64,000 nucleotides of DNA from an uncultured Burkholderiales bacterium (GTDB lineage Bacteria; Pseudomonadota; Gammaproteobacteria; Burkholderiales; Burkholderiaceae_C): NCBI GenBank assembly GCA_903832625.1, contig CAILCI010000012.1:1-64000 (forward strand), in the 5' to 3' direction. Below the pieces are notes generated by a model that saw only the letters and a program-made list of their open reading frames with translations, searched no databases and had not been told where the DNA came from. Below, piece after piece: positions 61,143 to 64,000 of the stretch (its first letter is position 1; each line of letters begins with the position of its first letter). Both the position numbers and the translations under genes were made by a program.

Positions 61143-62129
61143 TTACAGCAGGTGAGCGACGCCAGCTTGCTCGTCGGTGAGTTCTTTCAGGGTCTTGTCA
61201 ATGCAAGCTTGGCTGAATGCGTCGATTTCCAAGCCTTCGACCACTTTGTATTGGCCGTTTTCGCAGGTGACGGGGAAGCCAAACATGACATCTTTGGGAA
61301 TGCCATACCAGCCTTGCGATGGAATGCCCATGGTGACCCATTTGCCGTTGGTGCCCAAGGCCCAGTCGCGCATGTGGTCAATGGCAGCGTTGGCAGCCGA
61401 TGCGGCAGAAGACAAGCCGCGTGCGTCGATGATGGCCGCGCCACGTTTGCCCACGGTGGGCAAGAACACGTTGGCATTCCATTCTTGGTCGTTGATCATG
61501 GCCTTGACCGACTCGCCTTTGATGGTGGCGAAGCGGTAGTCAGCGTACATGGTGGGCGAGTGGTTGCCCCAGACGCACAGTTTTTCGATGTCAGCCACCG
61601 CTTTGCCTGTTTTGGCGGCGATTTGCGAAGCAGCGCGGTTGTGGTCCAAACGCAGCATGGCGGTGAAGTTGCCGGGTTTCAAATCGGGCGCGGCTTTCAT
61701 GGCGATGTACGCATTGGTGTTGGCGGGGTTGCCGACCACCAGCACTTTGACGTCGCGTGAGGCCACAGCATTCAAAGCTTTGCCTTGGGCGGTGAAGATG
61801 GCTCCGTTGATGGACAACAACTCAGCGCGTTCCATGCCGGGGCCGCGTGGGCGTGAACCGACCAACAATGCGTAGTCCACGTCTTTGAACGCAGTCATTG
61901 GGTCGCCGTGGGCTTCCATGCCAGCCAACAAAGGGAAGGCGCAGTCTTCGAGTTCCATCATCACGCCTTTGAGTGCTTTTTGGGCTTTCTCGTCAGGAAT
62001 TTCCAACAATTGCAAGATGACAGGCTGATCTTTGCCCAACATTTCGCCGGAGGCGATGCGGAACAACAAGGCGTATCCAATTTGGCCAGCAGCGCCAGTG
62101 ACGGCGACGCGAACAGGCTTTTTGCTCAT
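61143..62129 (-). CDS. mdh: Malate dehydrogenase
   Basis: 328 residues of the cytosolic-type (MalateDH type 2) bacterial enzyme. NAD-binding [17 protein letters not shown], the mobile substrate loop [35 protein letters not shown] and catalytic His in [14 protein letters not shown]. Oxidises malate to oxaloacetate. First gene of the minus-strand TCA block and divergent from gntR across 145 bases. Confidence 0.97.
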   Translation of the reverse strand: MSKKPVRVAVTGAAGQIGYALLFRIASGEMLGKDQPVILQLLEIPDEKAQKALKGVMMELEDCAFPLLAGMEAHGDPMTAFKDVDYALLVGSRPRGPGMERAELLSINGAIFTAQGKALNAVASRDVKVLVVGNPANTNAYIAMKAAPDLKPGNFTAMLRLDHNRAASQIAAKTGKAVADIEKLCVWGNHSPTMYADYRFATIKGESVKAMINDQEWNANVFLPTVGKRGAAIIDARGLSSAASAANAAIDHMRDWALGTNGKWVTMGIPSQGWYGIPKDVMFGFPVTCENGQYKVVEGLEIDAFSQACIDKTLKELTDEQAGVAHLL

Positions 62130-62203
62130 GAGAAAACTCCAAAAAGTAGGTGATGAAAAGAAAACTGGCGAGAGTTTACCCTTGAAAAGCCTCGGATAAA
62201 CTG

Positions 62204-62228
62204 TCTTATGTCTTATAGAAGATATGAT
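62204..62228. promoter_or_regulatory. gntR/mdh intergenic operator, TCTTAT half-sites and gntR minus-10
   Basis: TCTTATAGAAGA (62211-62222) is a near-palindrome with one mismatch, directly followed by TATGAT (62223-62228), a possible gntR minus-10 box. An extra TCTTAT half-site lies at 62204-62209. Over 18 bases it matches the DUF3579 operator plus minus-10 at 15 positions. A site here could control both gntR and the divergent mdh block. Confidence 0.55.
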
Positions 62229-62274
62229 GCCAGCTTGACAACGGGCTGACGTTAGCCCTTTTCACATCCTTTTT

Positions 62275-63048
62275 ATGGACAGCAACCCTTCTTTTTCATC
62301 AACTTCCACTGACGCACAGCAAACGCCTGCTTTCAGTCCCTTGTACCAACAAATCAAGGGCTTGATCTTGCAAAGTTTGCAGTCTGGCGAATGGAAGCCC
62401 GGCGAAGCCATTCCCAGCGAGATGGACTTGGCTGCCCGCTACCGCGTGAGCCAAGGCACGGTGCGCAAAGCCATTGACGAGCTGTCCGCCGAAAACTTGG
62501 TGGTGCGCCGCCAAGGCAAAGGCACCTTCGTGGCCACCCACGCCGAGCAACACGTGCAATACCGTTTTTTGAAACTCCAGCCCGACAACGGCAGCGTGCA
62601 AAGCGAAGGCCCCGCCCAGCGCACCATCATTGACTGCAAACGCTCACGCGCCAGCGCCGATGTGGCCCGCGCCCTGAGTTTGCGCAGTGGCGACCCCGTG
62701 CTGCAAGTGCGCCGCGTGCTGTCTTTTGCCAATGTGGCTACGATTTTGGAAGATTTATGGCTGCCTGGGGCTCCCTTTAAAGGACTGACCGCAGAGCGCT
62801 TGAGCAACTACCAAGGCGCCATGTATGCCCTGTTCGAGACCGAATTTGGCGTGCGCATGGTGCGCGCCGAGGAGCGCATTCGCGCCGTCAATCCAGACGC
62901 CGAACAGGCGCAATTACTGGGCGTTGCGCCCCAATCGCCGCTGCTCAGTGTCGAACGTGTGGCCTACACTTACAACGATACGGCAATGGAACTTCGTCGT
63001 GGTTTGTATCGCACTGATACTCATCATTACCATAACGTATTAAGCTAA
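62275..63048 (+). CDS. GntR/HutC-family transcriptional regulator of the TCA cluster
   Basis: 257 residues. Winged-helix GntR domain: LYQQIKGLILQSLQSGEWKPGEAIPSEMDLAARYRVSQGTVRKAIDELSAENLVVRRQGKGTFVA (about 23-88). The C-terminal UTRA effector domain contains VLQVRRVLSFANVATILEDLWLPGAPF and ends YRTDTHHYHNVLS. It lies between mdh and sdhCDA, so it is probably the local regulator of these genes, sensing a TCA-related metabolite. Effector unknown. Confidence 0.9.
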   Translation: MDSNPSFSSTSTDAQQTPAFSPLYQQIKGLILQSLQSGEWKPGEAIPSEMDLAARYRVSQGTVRKAIDELSAENLVVRRQGKGTFVATHAEQHVQYRFLKLQPDNGSVQSEGPAQRTIIDCKRSRASADVARALSLRSGDPVLQVRRVLSFANVATILEDLWLPGAPFKGLTAERLSNYQGAMYALFETEFGVRMVRAEERIRAVNPDAEQAQLLGVAPQSPLLSVERVAYTYNDTAMELRRGLYRTDTHHYHNVLS

Positions 63049-63138
63049 TCCCTTGAAACCCCCATGTCAGCTTGTTGCGGTGCAATAGAATAAAAAGTTG
63101 TTTTCACATAGCAGACAAACCCGAAGAAAGACCCATCC

Positions 63139-63570
63139 ATGACCGAGCTTGCCAAAAAGCGGCCTGAGTTCCGCAACATCAACGCGCTAACCGATCTGCC
63201 CACCTACCGACTTCCCGCCGCGGGCATCGTCTCCATCCTGCACCGCATCAGCGGCGTGGTGATGTTCTTGCTATTGCCGTTTGTGGTGTGGTTGTTTGAT
63301 ACCTCGGTATCGTCGGAAATCTCTTTTGCCCGATTCACCGCTGCCTTCAATGTGGGCATTGGCTTTGTGCCGGGTGTCTTGATCAAATTGGTGGCTTTGG
63401 CGCTGATTTGGGCTTATTTGCATCACATCGTCGCCGGTATTCGTCACTTGTACATGGACATGTGCCATGCCGTGACCAAAGAATTTGGCAAATCGTCTGC
63501 CGTTTTCACGCTCGTCGTGAGCTTGGGTTTGACCGCCGCTTTGGGCGCCAAACTCTTTGGCCTGTATTAA
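63139..63570 (+). CDS. sdhC: Succinate dehydrogenase cytochrome b556 subunit
   Basis: 143 residues, three membrane helices. Signature RPEFRNINALTDLPTYRLPAAGIVSILHRISGVVMF carries the quinone-site Ser and Arg, and HHIVAGIRHLYMD the haem-ligand His in the second helix. Anchors the dehydrogenase to the membrane. First sdh gene, 90 bases after gntR. Confidence 0.95.
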   Translation: MTELAKKRPEFRNINALTDLPTYRLPAAGIVSILHRISGVVMFLLLPFVVWLFDTSVSSEISFARFTAAFNVGIGFVPGVLIKLVALALIWAYLHHIVAGIRHLYMDMCHAVTKEFGKSSAVFTLVVSLGLTAALGAKLFGLY

Positions 63571-63588
63571 TTTCCGAGGAGCAAAAAA

Positions 63589-63954
63589 ATGTCCGTGAAT
63601 TACGGTTCGAAACGCGTCGTTGTAGGCGCTCACTACGGTTTGCGCGATTGGCTGGCCCAGCGCGTGACCGCCGCTTTGATGGTGCTGTTCACCCTCATCG
63701 TGTTGGCACAAGTGCTGCTCACCAGTGGCGAGATCGGTTACGACAAATGGGCGGGTATTTTCAGCGCCCAGTGGATGAAGGCCTTGACCTTCTCCGTGTT
63801 CATTGCTTTGGCCTATCACGTATGGGTCGGTATGCGCGATGTTTGGATGGACTACATCAAGCCCGTGGGCATTCGTTTGGTTCTACAAGTTTTCACATTG
63901 GTTTGGCTGCTGTCGTGTCTCGGCTGGGCCATTCAGGTTCTCTGGAGGCTCTAA
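63589..63954 (+). CDS. sdhD: Succinate dehydrogenase membrane anchor subunit
   Basis: 121 residues with three membrane helices. VGAHYGLRDWLAQRVTAALMVLF at the start and FIALAYHVWVGMRDVWMDYIKP, with the conserved His near the haem, mark SdhD. GAGGAG precedes its ATG; sdhA starts three bases after its stop. Confidence 0.93.
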   Translation: MSVNYGSKRVVVGAHYGLRDWLAQRVTAALMVLFTLIVLAQVLLTSGEIGYDKWAGIFSAQWMKALTFSVFIALAYHVWVGMRDVWMDYIKPVGIRLVLQVFTLVWLLSCLGWAIQVLWRL

Positions 63955-63957
63955 GTC

Positions 63958-64000
63958 ATGACAGTTAAAAGCTCTATCCCACGTCGCAAATTTGATGTGG
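63958..64000 (+). CDS. sdhA: Succinate dehydrogenase flavoprotein subunit, N-terminal fragment
   Basis: Only 14 codons are in the window, reading MTVKSSIPRRKFDV, the usual start of Burkholderiales SdhA just before the FAD-binding strand. Position after sdhC-sdhD supports the call. Confidence 0.85.
   Translation, partial: MTVKSSIPRRKFDV

Overview
The window looks like chromosomal DNA of a betaproteobacterium in the order Burkholderiales, most likely a member of the Comamonadaceae with moderate GC content. This is an inference from gene order and protein style: purM next to a divergent AI-2E/hda/HAD/pcnB/folK block, rpsP-rimM-trmD-rplS, minCDE, argD-argF beside a DUF3579 gene, and the mdh/CitE-like/acnB block divergent from gntR-sdhCDA. 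No rRNA or tRNA gene, insertion sequence, CRISPR array or prophage was seen. Most of the window is ordinary core genome; the accessory signal lies in a few small islands.

Layout. 0-4.2 kb: end of an amidohydrolase, a 44-bp perfect palindrome (terminator), a Rieske oxygenase, an EamA exporter, a sulfurtransferase and a ZIP metal transporter. 4.2-12.5 kb: a HigBA-type toxin-antitoxin (TA) pair whose toxin has an in-frame TGA, then polA, thrB, a membrane protein, a UvrD helicase and a second, intact HigBA-type pair. 12.5-19.4 kb: guaC with a structured leader, an alpha/beta hydrolase coupled to a TonB-dependent receptor, minCDE and a DsbA-family protein. 19.4-23 kb: an orphan membrane histidine kinase, a 56-residue basic protein and an RhlE-like RNA helicase. 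23-29.7 kb: a two-partner secretion locus on the minus strand, ordered short TPS-domain protein, large TpsA adhesin, TpsB pore.

29.7-47.3 kb is housekeeping: orn, an M48 protease, rsgA, a CobD/CbiB-family protein, a CoA pyrophosphatase, the rpsP-rimM-trmD-rplS operon, a TM2 protein, Pit with its PhoU-like partner, folK, pcnB, a HAD phosphatase, hda, an AI-2E family permease, purM, a SirB1 protein, murJ and rpsT. 47.3-57 kb: a CidA/LrgB pair, a BrnA-like antitoxin remnant, DUF3579, argD-argF, a flavin monooxygenase divergent from a Bug-type binding protein, trhP, a GST and a periplasmic glycerophosphodiesterase. 57-64 kb: TCA-cycle genes acnB, a CitE-like lyase and mdh, divergent from a GntR regulator and sdhCDA (sdhA runs off the end).

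The points most worth a second look are the two-partner secretion operon with its free-standing TPS domain and long intergenic inverted repeat; an operator-plus-minus-10 module matching at 15 of 18 positions in front of both DUF3579 and gntR; and three TA loci at different stages of decay (one intact, one with a nonsense-broken toxin, one antitoxin fragment). I did not find a clearly new multi-gene defence or mobile system. All family names rest on reading motifs and known gene order, not on database searches.
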